Assembly: GCF_001905725.1 (NCBI RefSeq)
Contig: NZ_LIWB01000008.1
Span: forward strand, 74,491 to 138,490
Direction: 5' to 3'
Origin: Streptomyces sp. CB02400
Lineage (GTDB): Bacteria; Actinomycetota; Actinomycetes; Streptomycetales; Streptomycetaceae
DNA: 64,000 nt
Shown: positions 52,130-60,209 of the stretch, in pieces
Numbering within the stretch: position 1 is the first letter of the stretch
Layout: every line of letters starts with the position of its first letter
Notes under the pieces: model-generated
What the model was told of the DNA's origin: nothing
Database searches by the model: none
Seen by the model: only the letters and a program-made list of their open reading frames with translations
Made by a program: the position numbers and the translations under genes

Positions 52130-52320
52130 TGCCCGCCAACCGTCGCTTCCGCAACGTCGTCCGCATCGGCCCCGTCCAGGTCGGCACGTACTACGACGGC
52201 CGGGGCCGCGAGAAGCACACCGCCGCCTGCACGGCTCCGCGCTGCGGCTTCGCCACCGACTACGACAGCCGCGCCGCAGCCGAACTGGCCGCGCGTACCC
52301 ACCGCTGTGCCGTCCGCTGA
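52129..52320 (+). CDS. Mobile element transfer protein (Spd-like)
   Basis: 63 residues. A Cys/His pattern CTAPRCGFATDYDSRAAAEL..THRC suggests a zinc-binding finger. Proteins of this type sit between Spd genes in pSAM2-like elements and are annotated as mobile element transfer proteins. Start ATG 52129 overlaps the previous stop. Confidence 0.74.
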   Translation: MPANRRFRNVVRIGPVQVGTYYDGRGREKHTAACTAPRCGFATDYDSRAAAELAARTHRCAVR

Positions 52321-52346
52321 TCCGAGATGACACCCGAGGAGATCCC

Positions 52347-52541
52347 GTGACTGTCTCGCTGCCGCTCGTCTTCGTCCTGGGCGTCATCGCCTGGGCCGCG
52401 ATCAAGTTCCTCGGTATCCGCCTCTGGGTCGCCGTAGTGATCGCGCTGTTCGGCTTCTGGCTCTCGCACACCGTCCTCGCCCCGGTCATCGAGTCCGGCA
52501 CCCGCTCCGGGGTCGACGTCGTGAACGGCAACCGCGACTGA
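52347..52541 (+). CDS. Small two-helix membrane spread protein
   Basis: 64 residues from GTG 52347, preceded by GAGGAGATCCC. Nearly all hydrophobic: LPLVFVLGVIAWAAIKFLG then WVAVVIALFGFWLSHTVL. Position and composition fit a Spd protein of the AICE spread operon. Individual function is unknown. Confidence 0.74.
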   Translation: MTVSLPLVFVLGVIAWAAIKFLGIRLWVAVVIALFGFWLSHTVLAPVIESGTRSGVDVVNGNRD

Positions 52542-52577
52542 GCCAACGACCGCAAGCAACCGCAGAGGAGATCCGCC

Positions 52578-52829
52578 GTGTTCCGTCCCAAGCTGCCCGA
52601 CACTCCGCACGTCCCGAGCATCACCACGCACATCCCGCAGAACCATGCTCCGGTTCCGGCTCACTCCGCCGGCCGCCCGATTGTCCCGTTCGTGGGCGTC
52701 GGTGTCGGAGCGGTCGTCGTCGGGGTCGTCCTCACCGCGCTCCTGGCGGCGGTCGCCGTCTCGGCCATCTCCGTGGCCATCGCGGCCGTCGTCCTGCGCT
52801 CCCTCGTCACCAACGCCAACAGGCGCTGA
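52578..52829 (+). CDS. SpdD-like membrane protein
   Basis: 83 residues from GTG 52578, preceded by CAGAGGAG. A polar Pro/His-rich N terminus (PHVPSITTHIPQNHAPVP) and one long membrane segment (about 38-75, VGVGAVVVGVVLTALLAAVAV) match SpdD of pSAM2-like elements, needed for spread after transfer. It precedes the replication gene. Confidence 0.78.
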   Translation: MFRPKLPDTPHVPSITTHIPQNHAPVPAHSAGRPIVPFVGVGVGAVVVGVVLTALLAAVAVSAISVAIAAVVLRSLVTNANRR

Positions 52830-52958
52830 CCGGCCCGGGGCGGCAACAAGCCGCCAAGCATCCCGCCGCCCCGGGGCCGTCCCTCCCAACCGCCGAAACA
52901 GCCGAAAGGAAGAACCATCATCACCCGGCAGACTCCGCCACCGCTGGCGGAACTCTCC

Positions 52959-54263
52959 ATGCTCGCCTCACTCGGCACCCTGCCCGAGCTGGCCCGCCAA
53001 CTCTCCGGACTGGGCGGCTGCACCCACCCGGTACGCCTCGACGGCCACCGCACCGAATACGCCGTCGACACCACGACCGGTGAGGTCGGGCGAGTCCTGC
53101 ACCACCTCGACTCGGCCGCCCTCCCCGCAGGGAACCTCCTCGTCCGCTGCAACAACCGCCGTGCCACCCGCTGCGCTGCCTGCGCCGAGGTCTACCGCCG
53201 CGACACCTACCACCTGATTACCGCCGGGCTCCGCGGCGGCAAGGGCACCCCTGAGCAGGTCGGCGCGCACCCGCGCGTCTTCGCCACGTTCACCGCGCCG
53301 AGCTTCGGCCCGGTTCACAACCGTCCCTCCAGCGGGCGGCCCTGCCGCTGTGGCATCCGGCACGACGACACGGATCCGGCCCTCGGCACACCCCTCACCC
53401 CGGACACGTACGACTACGAAGCGGCTGTGCTCTGGAACGCTCACGCCGGGGCCCTGTGGCGCCGGTTCTCCATCTACCTCCGCCGTGAGGTCGCCAAGCT
53501 GGCCGGCCTCACGCAACGGGCCTTCCGTGACCACGCCCGTATTTCCTTCGCCAAGGTCGCCGAGTACCAGAAGCGCGGAGCCGTCCACTTCCACGCGGTC
53601 ATCCGCCTCGACGGCCCCGAGGGCGGCGACACCTCGCCCCCGGCCTGGGCCACGGCCGAGCTGCTGAGCGATGCGATCCACGCCGCTGCCACCGCTGCTC
53701 GCGTCAGCGGTCCGACCGTCGACGGACGGGCCCACAACTTCACCTTCGGCCGTCAGCTCGACGTCCGCCCGATCCGTTCCTCCGACTTCGACGACGGCCA
53801 GGAGCTGACTGAGCGGGCCGTAGCGGCGTACATCGCCAAGTACGCCACCAAAGGCGCCGAGACGGCGACCGGCACCCTGGACCGCCCGATCCGCTTCGTC
53901 GCCGAGCTGGCCCAAGCCCGCATCACCGACCACGCCCGCCGCATGATCCGAACCGCCTGGACCCTCGGCGCACGCCCCGAGCTGGCAGACCTCCGTCTAC
54001 GGGCCTGGGCGCACATGCTCGGCTTCCGCGGCCACTTCTCCACCAAGTCCCGCCGCTACTCCACCACCCTCGGCGCCCTCCGCGACGCCCGCGCCGAGTG
54101 GCGCCGCGCACAAGCCCTGGCAGCGAACGAGACCGATCCGGACACGACCCTCGTCCTTGCGCACTGGGTCTACGCCGGAACCGGCCTCACCGACGCCGAA
54201 GCCTGGCTCGCCGAAACCCTCGAACCCGCTCCCGGAACGGAAGGAGAACCCACCCATGGGTAG
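52959..54263 (+). CDS. RepSA-like HUH rolling-circle replication initiator
   Basis: 434 residues from ATG 52959. An N-terminal zinc-finger-like region (CNNRRATRCAACAEVYRRD) is followed by the HUH metal motif in RGAVHFHAVIRLDG. The catalytic tyrosines lie in ERAVAAYIAKYATKG, as in pSAM2 RepSA. It nicks the element to start rolling-circle replication before transfer. The start is odd: the only strong Shine-Dalgarno (AAAGGAAGAACC, 52905-52916) leads to ATC codons at 52917/52920 in the same frame, 13 codons before the ATG, so initiation at a non-ATG codon is possible. Confidence 0.87.
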   Translation: MLASLGTLPELARQLSGLGGCTHPVRLDGHRTEYAVDTTTGEVGRVLHHLDSAALPAGNLLVRCNNRRATRCAACAEVYRRDTYHLITAGLRGGKGTPEQVGAHPRVFATFTAPSFGPVHNRPSSGRPCRCGIRHDDTDPALGTPLTPDTYDYEAAVLWNAHAGALWRRFSIYLRREVAKLAGLTQRAFRDHARISFAKVAEYQKRGAVHFHAVIRLDGPEGGDTSPPAWATAELLSDAIHAAATAARVSGPTVDGRAHNFTFGRQLDVRPIRSSDFDDGQELTERAVAAYIAKYATKGAETATGTLDRPIRFVAELAQARITDHARRMIRTAWTLGARPELADLRLRAWAHMLGFRGHFSTKSRRYSTTLGALRDARAEWRRAQALAANETDPDTTLVLAHWVYAGTGLTDAEAWLAETLEPAPGTEGEPTHG

Positions 54264-54495
54264 CCGTCGCCTCGCTGTCGCGGAAGCAGCTTCCGAGCCG
54301 CGTGGTCTGCCGTCGCGGTACCTGACTCCTGACGACCTTGTGGCCATGTTCGATCTGCCCAGCGTCGAGACGGTCTACCAGTGGCGCCGAAAGCGCACCG
54401 GTCCCCGCGGCTTCCGCGTCGGCCGGCACCTGCGCTACGACCCTGCGGACGTCCAAGCGTGGGTTGAGTCCCTGCGGGAAGGGGCCGCTGCCTGA
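54256..54495 (+). CDS. xis: Xis-like excisionase, helix-turn-helix
   Basis: 79 residues from ATG 54256, preceded by GGAAGGAG. A MerR-type winged helix (YLTPDDLVAMFDLPSVETVYQWRRKR, then GRHLRYDPADVQAWVESL) matches AICE excisionases. It overlaps the Rep stop and its own stop overlaps the integrase ATG, giving a tight rep-xis-int operon as in pSAM2. It directs the integrase towards excision. Confidence 0.87.
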   Translation: MGSRRLAVAEAASEPRGLPSRYLTPDDLVAMFDLPSVETVYQWRRKRTGPRGFRVGRHLRYDPADVQAWVESLREGAAA

Positions 54496-55721
54496 TGGCC
54501 GGGCACATTCAGGACCGCTGGTACCGGACCGAGACTGGCCCGGACGGGAAAGTGCGCAAGGTCAAGACCGAGCGCTACGGTTCCGGCCTCCGCTACCGCG
54601 CTCGCTACGTCGGCCCGGACGGCACGGAGAAGTCCAAGAGCTTCCCCGACCGTCAGAAGCGGCTCGCTGATCAGTGGCTGGCGCACATCGAGGCGGACAT
54701 GGCGCGCGGGCAGTACATCGACCCGCGCGCCGCCCGGATCACCTTCCAGCAGTACGCCGAGCGCTGGGTCACCACGCAGGGCGCCGACCCGAACACCCAA
54801 GCCTCGATGGAGTCGCAGCTACGGCTGCACGCCTTCCCCTACCTCGGCTCGCGTCCGCTCGGCTCCTTCCAGCCGGCTCACATCCGCGACTGGGTAAGGC
54901 AGTTGCAGGAGAACGGTGTCCGCGGGTCGTACGCCCGGACGATCTACTCCAACGTGCGGGCGGCGCTCAGTGCGGCCGTGGATGACGGCCACCTGCCCCG
55001 GAACCCTTGTGCCGCTCGGTCGGTTCGGCCGCCGACCGTCGACACCAAGCGCGTTGTGCCCTGGACACCTGAGCGGGTCTTCGCCGTCCGGGCCGCCATG
55101 CCCGAGCGCTACCAAGCCATGGTCGACCTGGGCGGCGGCTGTGGGCTCCGCCAGGGCGAGATTTTGGGTGTGGCCGTCGACGCGATCGACTTCGACTCGG
55201 ACACGCTCCACGTGGTGCAGCAACTGAAGCTGAGCCGTAGCAAGGCCGTGTTCGCGCCGCCGAAGGGCGGGAAGCTGCGGGACGTACCGCTTCCTGGTCC
55301 CGTCGCCGACGCGTTTCGAGAGCACATGAAGCGGTTCCCACCGGTCGAGATCACCTTGCCGTGGAAGGTTGCCGACGGTCCTCCGGTGACCAAGAGGCTC
55401 ATCTTCACCGGGCCTCGCGGCGGTCACGTCTGGCGGACGTCCCTCAATGAGGAGGTGTGGAAGCGGGCGCTGGCCTCGGCTGGGGTGATCCCCGAGCGGA
55501 AGCCCGGTGAGTCGTACGCCGAGTCCCGCGAGAACGGCATGCACGCCCTCCGGCACTTCTACGCCTCGGTGCTCCTGGACGCTGGCGAGAACATCAAGGC
55601 CCTCGCCGAGTACCTCGGCCACTCGGACCCGGGGCTGACGCTCCGCGTGTACGCGCACTTGATGCCGTCGAGCCAGGAGCGCACCCGCAAGGCTGTGGCT
55701 TCGATCTTCGATCACCAGTGA
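54495..55721 (+). CDS. int: Tyrosine site-specific integrase of the AICE
   Basis: 408 residues. The N-terminal SAM-like core-binding region (about 65-175, with ITFQQYAERWVTTQGADPN) precedes the catalytic domain. Active-site residues are visible: R219 in GLRQGEI, H350 and R353 in HALRHFYAS, H376 in LGHSDPG and the nucleophile Y386 in RVYAHLM. It recombines the element with the gpm 3' end; the 19-bp repeats at 38650 and 56380 are the predicted crossover zone. The ATG overlaps the xis stop. The attR side lies 660 bases downstream. Confidence 0.92.
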   Translation: MAGHIQDRWYRTETGPDGKVRKVKTERYGSGLRYRARYVGPDGTEKSKSFPDRQKRLADQWLAHIEADMARGQYIDPRAARITFQQYAERWVTTQGADPNTQASMESQLRLHAFPYLGSRPLGSFQPAHIRDWVRQLQENGVRGSYARTIYSNVRAALSAAVDDGHLPRNPCAARSVRPPTVDTKRVVPWTPERVFAVRAAMPERYQAMVDLGGGCGLRQGEILGVAVDAIDFDSDTLHVVQQLKLSRSKAVFAPPKGGKLRDVPLPGPVADAFREHMKRFPPVEITLPWKVADGPPVTKRLIFTGPRGGHVWRTSLNEEVWKRALASAGVIPERKPGESYAESRENGMHALRHFYASVLLDAGENIKALAEYLGHSDPGLTLRVYAHLMPSSQERTRKAVASIFDHQ

Positions 55722-56327
55722 TACGAGGGCTGTGGTCAGAAGCCGGTACTGCTGTAGCCGTACGAACATTTCGGTGGAGAAGTTCGCTGAAGAAGTAAGT
55801 CAGCAAAGTTCGCGGACAAGCTCACAAAGTTGCTTCGAGATTTTACGCGTGAGAGATTGGAGCCTAGAAAGACTGCGGACCTGGATCCGGCTGCAACCAG
55901 ATCCAGGCCCACTGCAGTCAGCGAGCCCGGTCGCTTACCAGCAGACCGGGCTCACTGCATGTTGTGCAGCTCCCGGTCGCGACCGTCCTCGCGCGTGACT
56001 CGCTCATCGAGCGAACTGCGTCACGCCGGTAGCGATGGCCACCAAGAGGCTCGCGCCCGTAAGCCAGACCTGCCACCTCTCGGCACTGGTCCACCTACGA
56101 GACTCGTCCTTCTCAAGGTTCATCTCCACCATCTCCCTTCTCCTCCAGCCGGCCCGCCGATCGGGCCGGAGCCTTGGAACTCACGCACACCTACGCGGAG
56201 TTCAGGGGAGGTTCAGGTGAGGCGCGATCAGCATACCGGGCACATCGCTATTCACCGAGACACACGGGAACGCTTGACAGCGGCCCCGAATCCCTTTCAC
56301 GGCCCAGCGACGGCCCCAGCACAGAAA
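55722..56327. other. Non-coding AICE end with terminators and possible Int arm sites
   Basis: About 600 bases with no convincing gene. It holds repeated AAGTTCGC/AAAGTTCGC/AAAGTTGC words around 55777-55834, which could be integrase arm-binding sites of attP. Two hairpins follow: CCTGGATC/GATCCAGG (55879-55906) and GAGCCCGGT/ACCGGGCTC (55923-55953), which would terminate the rep-xis-int transcript. Open frames further right have no domain. Confidence 0.5.
55923..55953. terminator. Hairpin terminator after the integrase gene
   Basis: GAGCCCGGT / ACCGGGCTC, a 9-bp perfect stem with a 13-base loop, about 200 bases after int. A second stem (55879-55906) lies just before it. Confidence 0.55.
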
Positions 56328-56368
56328 CAGGCCCCCTGCCTACGGGAAAACCGCAGGCAGAGGGCCTG
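56328..56368. terminator. Hairpin terminator now serving gpm
   Basis: CAGGCCCCCTGCCT / AGGCAGAGGGCCTG, a 14-bp stem with one mismatch and a 13-base loop, immediately downstream of the gpm stop on the minus strand. It belongs to the element side of the junction and appears to replace the displaced terminator at 38597-38637. Confidence 0.75.
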
Positions 56369-56379
56369 TTCAGTACCGT

Positions 56380-56398
56380 TTACTTCTTCTTGCCCTGG
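56380..56398. other. Right attachment repeat (att) of the AICE inside gpm
   Basis: TTACTTCTTCTTGCCCTGG, identical to 38650-38668. On the minus strand it encodes the last residues QGKKK and the stop of gpm. Confidence 0.88.
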
Positions 56399-57141
56399 TT
56401 CTTGACCGCCTCGATCGCCGCCGCGGCCGCCTCCGGGTCGAGGTACTTGCCGCCGGGGGTGACCGGCTTGAAGTCGGAGTCGAGCTCGTAGTACAGGGGG
56501 ATGCCCGTCGGGATGTTCAGGCCCGCGATGTCGGCGTCCGAGATGCCGTCGAGGTGCTTGACCAGGGCGCGCAGGCTGTTGCCGTGGGCGGCGACCAGGA
56601 CCGTGCGGCCGGTCAGGAGGTCGGGGACGATCGCGTCGAACCAGTACGGGAGCATCCGGACGACGACGTCCTTCAGGCACTCCGTCTGCGGGCGCAGCTC
56701 CGGCGGGAGGGTCGCGTAGCGCGGGTCGGAGAACTGGGAGTACTCGGCGTCGTTGGAGAGCGCCGGCGGCGGGGTGTCGTAGGAGCGGCGCCACAGCATG
56801 AACTGCTCCTCGCCGAACTCCGCGAGGGTCTGCGCCTTGTCCTTGCCCTGCAGGGCGCCGTAGTGACGCTCGTTCAGGCGCCAGCTGCGGTTCACCGGGA
56901 TCCACAGGCGGTCGGCGGCCTCCAGGGCGAGCTGCGCGGTGCGGATCGCGCGCTTCTGGAGGGAGGTGTGGAGCACGTCGGGCAGCAGGCCGGCGTCCTT
57001 GAGCAGCTCGCCGCCGCGCGTCGCCTCCTTCTCGCCCTTCGGGGTGAGGTTGACGTCCACCCAGCCGGTGAACAGGTTCTTCTCGTTCCACTCGCTCTCG
57101 CCGTGGCGGAGGAGGATCAGCTTGTACGGTGCGTCGGCCAT
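56380..57141 (-). CDS. gpmA: 2,3-bisphosphoglycerate-dependent phosphoglycerate mutase
   Basis: 253 residues from ATG 57141, the same length as in S. coelicolor. A glycolytic enzyme converting 3- to 2-phosphoglycerate. The phosphohistidine motif LLRHGESEWN holds H13. The remaining active-site residues are in NERHYGALQG and AAHGNSLRALVKHLDG. The C-terminal Lys-rich tail (KNQGKKK) is the AICE integration site: its last 19 bases are one of the two att copies, so the reading frame is intact in the integrated state. Confidence 0.95.
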   Translation of the reverse strand: MADAPYKLILLRHGESEWNEKNLFTGWVDVNLTPKGEKEATRGGELLKDAGLLPDVLHTSLQKRAIRTAQLALEAADRLWIPVNRSWRLNERHYGALQGKDKAQTLAEFGEEQFMLWRRSYDTPPPALSNDAEYSQFSDPRYATLPPELRPQTECLKDVVVRMLPYWFDAIVPDLLTGRTVLVAAHGNSLRALVKHLDGISDADIAGLNIPTGIPLYYELDSDFKPVTPGGKYLDPEAAAAAIEAVKNQGKKK

Positions 57142-57294
57142 GTGCCCGAGCGTAATCGACACCCCGTACGGGCCGCGCGCCCTGCCCGCTTGGCGGACGG
57201 TTGACGGGATCTGTTAATTGAGTGGTTACCCCGGTCCCCTGCTTCGTAAGTTGTGCTTGCCGCTTCAGCCGCTTACATCTTCTACGGGGGTTCC

Positions 57295-58563
57295 ATGTCG
57301 GTCGTCGGACTGAGACGTGCCGTGCGCGAGTCCGTCTCCGGGCTTCCCCGCGAGTTCTGGTGGCTGTGGACCAGCACCCTCGTCAACCGGCTCGGGGCGT
57401 TCGTCGCCACCTTCATGGCGTTGTACCTGACGCTCGACCGGGGGTACTCCGCCTCCTACGCCGGGCTCGTCGCCGCGCTGCACGGGCTGGGTGGGGTGAT
57501 CTCGTCGCTGGGTGCCGGGGTGATGACCGACCGGCTGGGACGGCGGCCCACGCTGCTCGTCGCGCAGACCGCCACCGCCCTGTCCGTGGCGCTGCTCGGC
57601 TTCATGCGGGATCCGGTCGCCATCGCCGCCGTCGCGTTCCTCGTCGGCATGGCCTCCAACGCCTCCCGGCCCGCCGTGCAGGCGATGATGGCCGACATCG
57701 TGCGGCCGGAGGACCGTATCCGGGCCTTCTCGCTCAACTACTGGGCCATCAACCTCGGCTTCGCGCTCTCCTCCGCGGGGGCGGGGTTCATCGCCGAGTA
57801 CAGCTACCTCGCCGGGTTCCTGATCGAGGCGGGCATGACGCTGGTCTGCGCCGTGCTCGTCTTCGTGAAGCTGCCCGAGTCCCGGCCGGGGGGTGAGGAT
57901 TCCCCGGACGCTTCTGCGGGGAGCGGGTCCGTTTCCCTTCTGACCGTGCTGCGCGACGGGCGGTACATGGGGGTCGTCGGGCTGTCCTTCCTCGTCGCCC
58001 TCGTCTTCCAGCAGGGGTATCTGGGGCTTCCGGTCGCCATGGGGGAGGCCGGGTTCACGCCCGCGGACTTCGGGATGGCCATCGCCGTCAACGGCGTACT
58101 GATCGTCGTCCTGCAGATTCCCGTCACCCGGTTCATCGAGCACCGGGACCCCGGGCGGCTGCTGGTGATCTCCTCGCTGCTCGCCGGATACGGCTTCGGG
58201 CTCACCGCCTTCGCCGGGTCGGTCGGCGTCTTCGCCCTCACCGTGTGCGTGTGGACGCTGGCCGAGATCGTCAACGCGCCGACCCAGACCGGGCTGGTCG
58301 TCCGGCTCTCCCCGGTGCACGGGCGCGGACGCTACCAGGGCATGTACACCATGTCCTGGGCGGTCGCCTCGCTCGTCGCCCCGCTGATGTCCGGGTTCGT
58401 CATCGACCACTGGGGCGCCGAGTGGCTGTGGGGGATGTGCGCCGTCGTCGGGACGGTGGCCGGCCTCGGGTACGGACTGCTGATGCGGCGGCTTCCGGAG
58501 GAGGAGCTTCCGCAGAAGGAAGTGGTTGTGGTGGAGAAGGCCGCGGAGGTCAGTGCCTCCTGA
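57295..58563 (+). CDS. MFS transporter
   Basis: 422 residues from ATG 57295, twelve predicted membrane helices. The major-facilitator signature in the loop between helices 2 and 3 is GVMTDRLGRRPTLLVAQT, and the equivalent of the second half includes PVTRFIEHRDPGRLL. A drug/metabolite:proton antiporter is the usual role; the substrate is unknown. Divergent from gpm with 153 bases between. The frame is open a little upstream (GTG 57253), but the family N terminus fits 57295. Confidence 0.88.
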   Translation: MSVVGLRRAVRESVSGLPREFWWLWTSTLVNRLGAFVATFMALYLTLDRGYSASYAGLVAALHGLGGVISSLGAGVMTDRLGRRPTLLVAQTATALSVALLGFMRDPVAIAAVAFLVGMASNASRPAVQAMMADIVRPEDRIRAFSLNYWAINLGFALSSAGAGFIAEYSYLAGFLIEAGMTLVCAVLVFVKLPESRPGGEDSPDASAGSGSVSLLTVLRDGRYMGVVGLSFLVALVFQQGYLGLPVAMGEAGFTPADFGMAIAVNGVLIVVLQIPVTRFIEHRDPGRLLVISSLLAGYGFGLTAFAGSVGVFALTVCVWTLAEIVNAPTQTGLVVRLSPVHGRGRYQGMYTMSWAVASLVAPLMSGFVIDHWGAEWLWGMCAVVGTVAGLGYGLLMRRLPEEELPQKEVVVVEKAAEVSAS

Positions 58564-58599
58564 GAGGCGTCGGCCTCCGCGGGGGTGCGAACATCCCGG

Positions 58600-58848
58600 T
58601 CAGACCGACAGCGTCACCGCGTGGATCTCGTCGGCCTTGTGGCCGGTACGTTCGTGGATGCGCTGGACCGCTTCGGCGGAGGGGGCCTCGGAGAGGCAGT
58701 AGATCGTGCCGGACTCCGGGTCCGCCCACGCCTGCCGGAAGTGGACTCCCTCTTCCTGCTGGATCGCGAGGTCGGCCGCGTGGGCCTGCCGCAGATTCTC
58801 CTCCGTGATGCCCTCCACGCCGTGGTGGACGTCCATGAACTGGGTCAT
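58600..58848 (-). CDS. SCO4226-like nickel-binding protein (DUF4242)
   Basis: 82 residues from ATG 58848, the same length as S. coelicolor SCO4226, a ferredoxin-like dimer shown structurally to bind nickel. TQFMDVHHGVEGITEENL holds the metal histidines and YCLSEAPSAEAVQRIHE the C-terminal half. GGAGGTGCGGAGCC is an excellent ribosome-binding site. A few upstream residues are in frame (58917) but unlike the family. It is followed by a Cys-rich peptide gene. Its physiological role is not settled. Confidence 0.9.
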   Translation of the reverse strand: MTQFMDVHHGVEGITEENLRQAHAADLAIQQEEGVHFRQAWADPESGTIYCLSEAPSAEAVQRIHERTGHKADEIHAVTLSV

Positions 58849-59030
58849 GGCTCCGCACCTCCTTCCGACTTCCGAGCTTTCGAGCTCCCGAACTTTCGGG
58901 CTTTCGGGTTGCGTCACTGCCGGCCACCTTCCATCCTGCGCCCCGCCGCACCCACCGGCACGCCGAGGACCCCGGCGCCCATGACGGACGCCGGGGTCCT
59001 CGGTCGGTGACGGGCCGGGTGCCTACGGCG

Positions 59031-59186
59031 TCAGCCGCACTGGCAGGGATTGCCCGACTGGCAGCCGCAGCCGCAGCCCGAGCCGCAGCCGCAGGCGGCG
59101 ATCAGGGTGAGGTTCCTGATCTCGGCGGGCTGCTCGGTCTCGCGCTCCCGCGCGGGGTCGGGTGTCGTGCTGGGGGATTCGGCCAT
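59031..59186 (-). CDS. Cysteine-rich small peptide
   Basis: 51 residues from ATG 59186, preceded by GAGGAGGGACCC. A polar Glu/Pro/Thr-rich N-terminal half is followed by IRNLTLIAACGCGSGCGCGC and QSGNPCQCG: seven Cys in the last 20 residues, alternating with Gly. It could be a metallothionein-like metal chelator or the precursor of a modified peptide (leader followed by a Cys/Gly core). No maturation enzyme is adjacent. It lies between the nickel-binding protein gene and phoU. Confidence 0.7.
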   Translation of the reverse strand: MAESPSTTPDPARERETEQPAEIRNLTLIAACGCGSGCGCGCQSGNPCQCG

Positions 59187-59318
59187 GGGTCCCTCCTCAG
59201 GGCTGGCGCCTGTGCACACCTGCCCCCATTGGACGCCCGCCCCGCCGGGCGCATCAACGGCGCATTGGGGCTCGTACGAGTCCCGGCCGGCCCCCGTCGT
59301 GCGGGGTCACGCCGGCCG

Positions 59319-60008
59319 TCAGGCCCCCTCGACCCCCGGCACCGGCTGGAGGTCCGACTGGATCTCGTCCGCGTGTTCGCCGGTGACCAGGTACACCACC
59401 CGCTTGGCGACCGAGACCGCGTGGTCGGCGAAGCGCTCGTAGTAGCGGCCCAGCAGCGTGACGTCGACGGCCGTCTCGATGCCGTGCTTCCAGCGGTCGT
59501 CCATCAGGTGCTGGAAGAGCGTGCGGTGCAGCAGGTCCATCGCGTCGTCGTCCTGCTCCAGCTGGAGCGCCAGGTCGACGTCCTTGGTGATGATCACCTC
59601 GGCCGCCTTCGCCATCAGGCGCTGCGCGAGCTGGCCCATCTCCAGGATCGTGGCGTGCAGATCGCGCGGGACCCCCCGCTCCGGGTAGCGCAGCCGGGCC
59701 AGCTTGGCCACGTGTTGGGCCAGGTCGCCCGAGCGTTCCAGGTCGGCCGACATCCGCAGCGAGGTGACGACTATGCGCAGGTCGGTCGCCACCGGCTGCT
59801 GGCGGGCCAGCAGGGCGATGGCACGGGCCTCCAGGTCGTGCTGGAGCTCGTCGACCTTCTGGTCGGCCTCGATCACGCTCTCCGCCAGCTTCAGATCGGC
59901 GTCGAGGATGGCCGTCGTGGCGCGTCCGATCGCCGACCCGACCAGCCGGGCCATCTCCACCAGACCGTCGCCGATCGAATCCAGTTCCTCGTGGTACGCG
60001 TCCCGCAT
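59319..60008 (-). CDS. phoU: PhoU, phosphate-signalling regulator
   Basis: 229 residues from ATG 60008. Two PhoU three-helix repeats (about 10-95 and 115-205), each with the E/D-rich metal sites (EADQKVDELQHDLEARAI and DDDAMDLLHRTLFQHLMD). It links the Pst transporter to PhoR and dampens the Pho response; in Streptomyces it is itself PhoP-activated. It is divergent from phoR-phoP, with a PHO-box-like repeat on its side of the gap. Confidence 0.95.
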   Translation of the reverse strand: MRDAYHEELDSIGDGLVEMARLVGSAIGRATTAILDADLKLAESVIEADQKVDELQHDLEARAIALLARQQPVATDLRIVVTSLRMSADLERSGDLAQHVAKLARLRYPERGVPRDLHATILEMGQLAQRLMAKAAEVIITKDVDLALQLEQDDDAMDLLHRTLFQHLMDDRWKHGIETAVDVTLLGRYYERFADHAVSVAKRVVYLVTGEHADEIQSDLQPVPGVEGA

Positions 60009-60103
60009 CAGGGTTCCTCTCGTGCTTCTTCGTCCGGGCTTCAGGGGCCTGCTCTCCTCCCCACGCTCCCACGTTGTGTGCTCTACGCGTCCGATTCCGC
60101 CAC

Positions 60104-60136
60104 CTCACATGAACCGTCCCTGGCTCCAAGGTGAAC
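60104..60136 (-). promoter_or_regulatory. PHO-box-like direct repeats in the phoU / phoR gap
   Basis: Read on the minus strand: GTTCACCTTGG (60126-60136), then AGCCAGGGACG, then GTTCATGTGAG (60104-60114). These are 11-base units resembling the PhoP consensus GTTCACC; the first and third fit well, the middle poorly. The position fits activation of phoU and of phoR-phoP by PhoP. Confidence 0.65.
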
Positions 60137-60209
60137 TCTGGGCGACGAGTGTTCGAGCTCGCACTCCGACGGCTGTGGGCACCACCCGCGCCATGCCTAA
60201 CCTGGACGC

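Larger units (their letters stand above)
38650..56398. mobile_element. Integrated actinomycete integrative and conjugative element (AICE)
   Basis: About 17.7 kb between 19-bp direct repeats that match the gpm 3' end. The right half contains the standard AICE genes in order: repressors, TraB/FtsK-type translocase, Spd-like proteins, HUH Rep, Xis and tyrosine integrase. The left half is cargo with visibly lower GC, including defence-type genes. Integration rebuilds gpm, so the host keeps an intact phosphoglycerate mutase. In known AICEs (pSAM2, SLP1) the target is a tRNA gene; here the target is a protein-coding gene. Confidence 0.88.
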
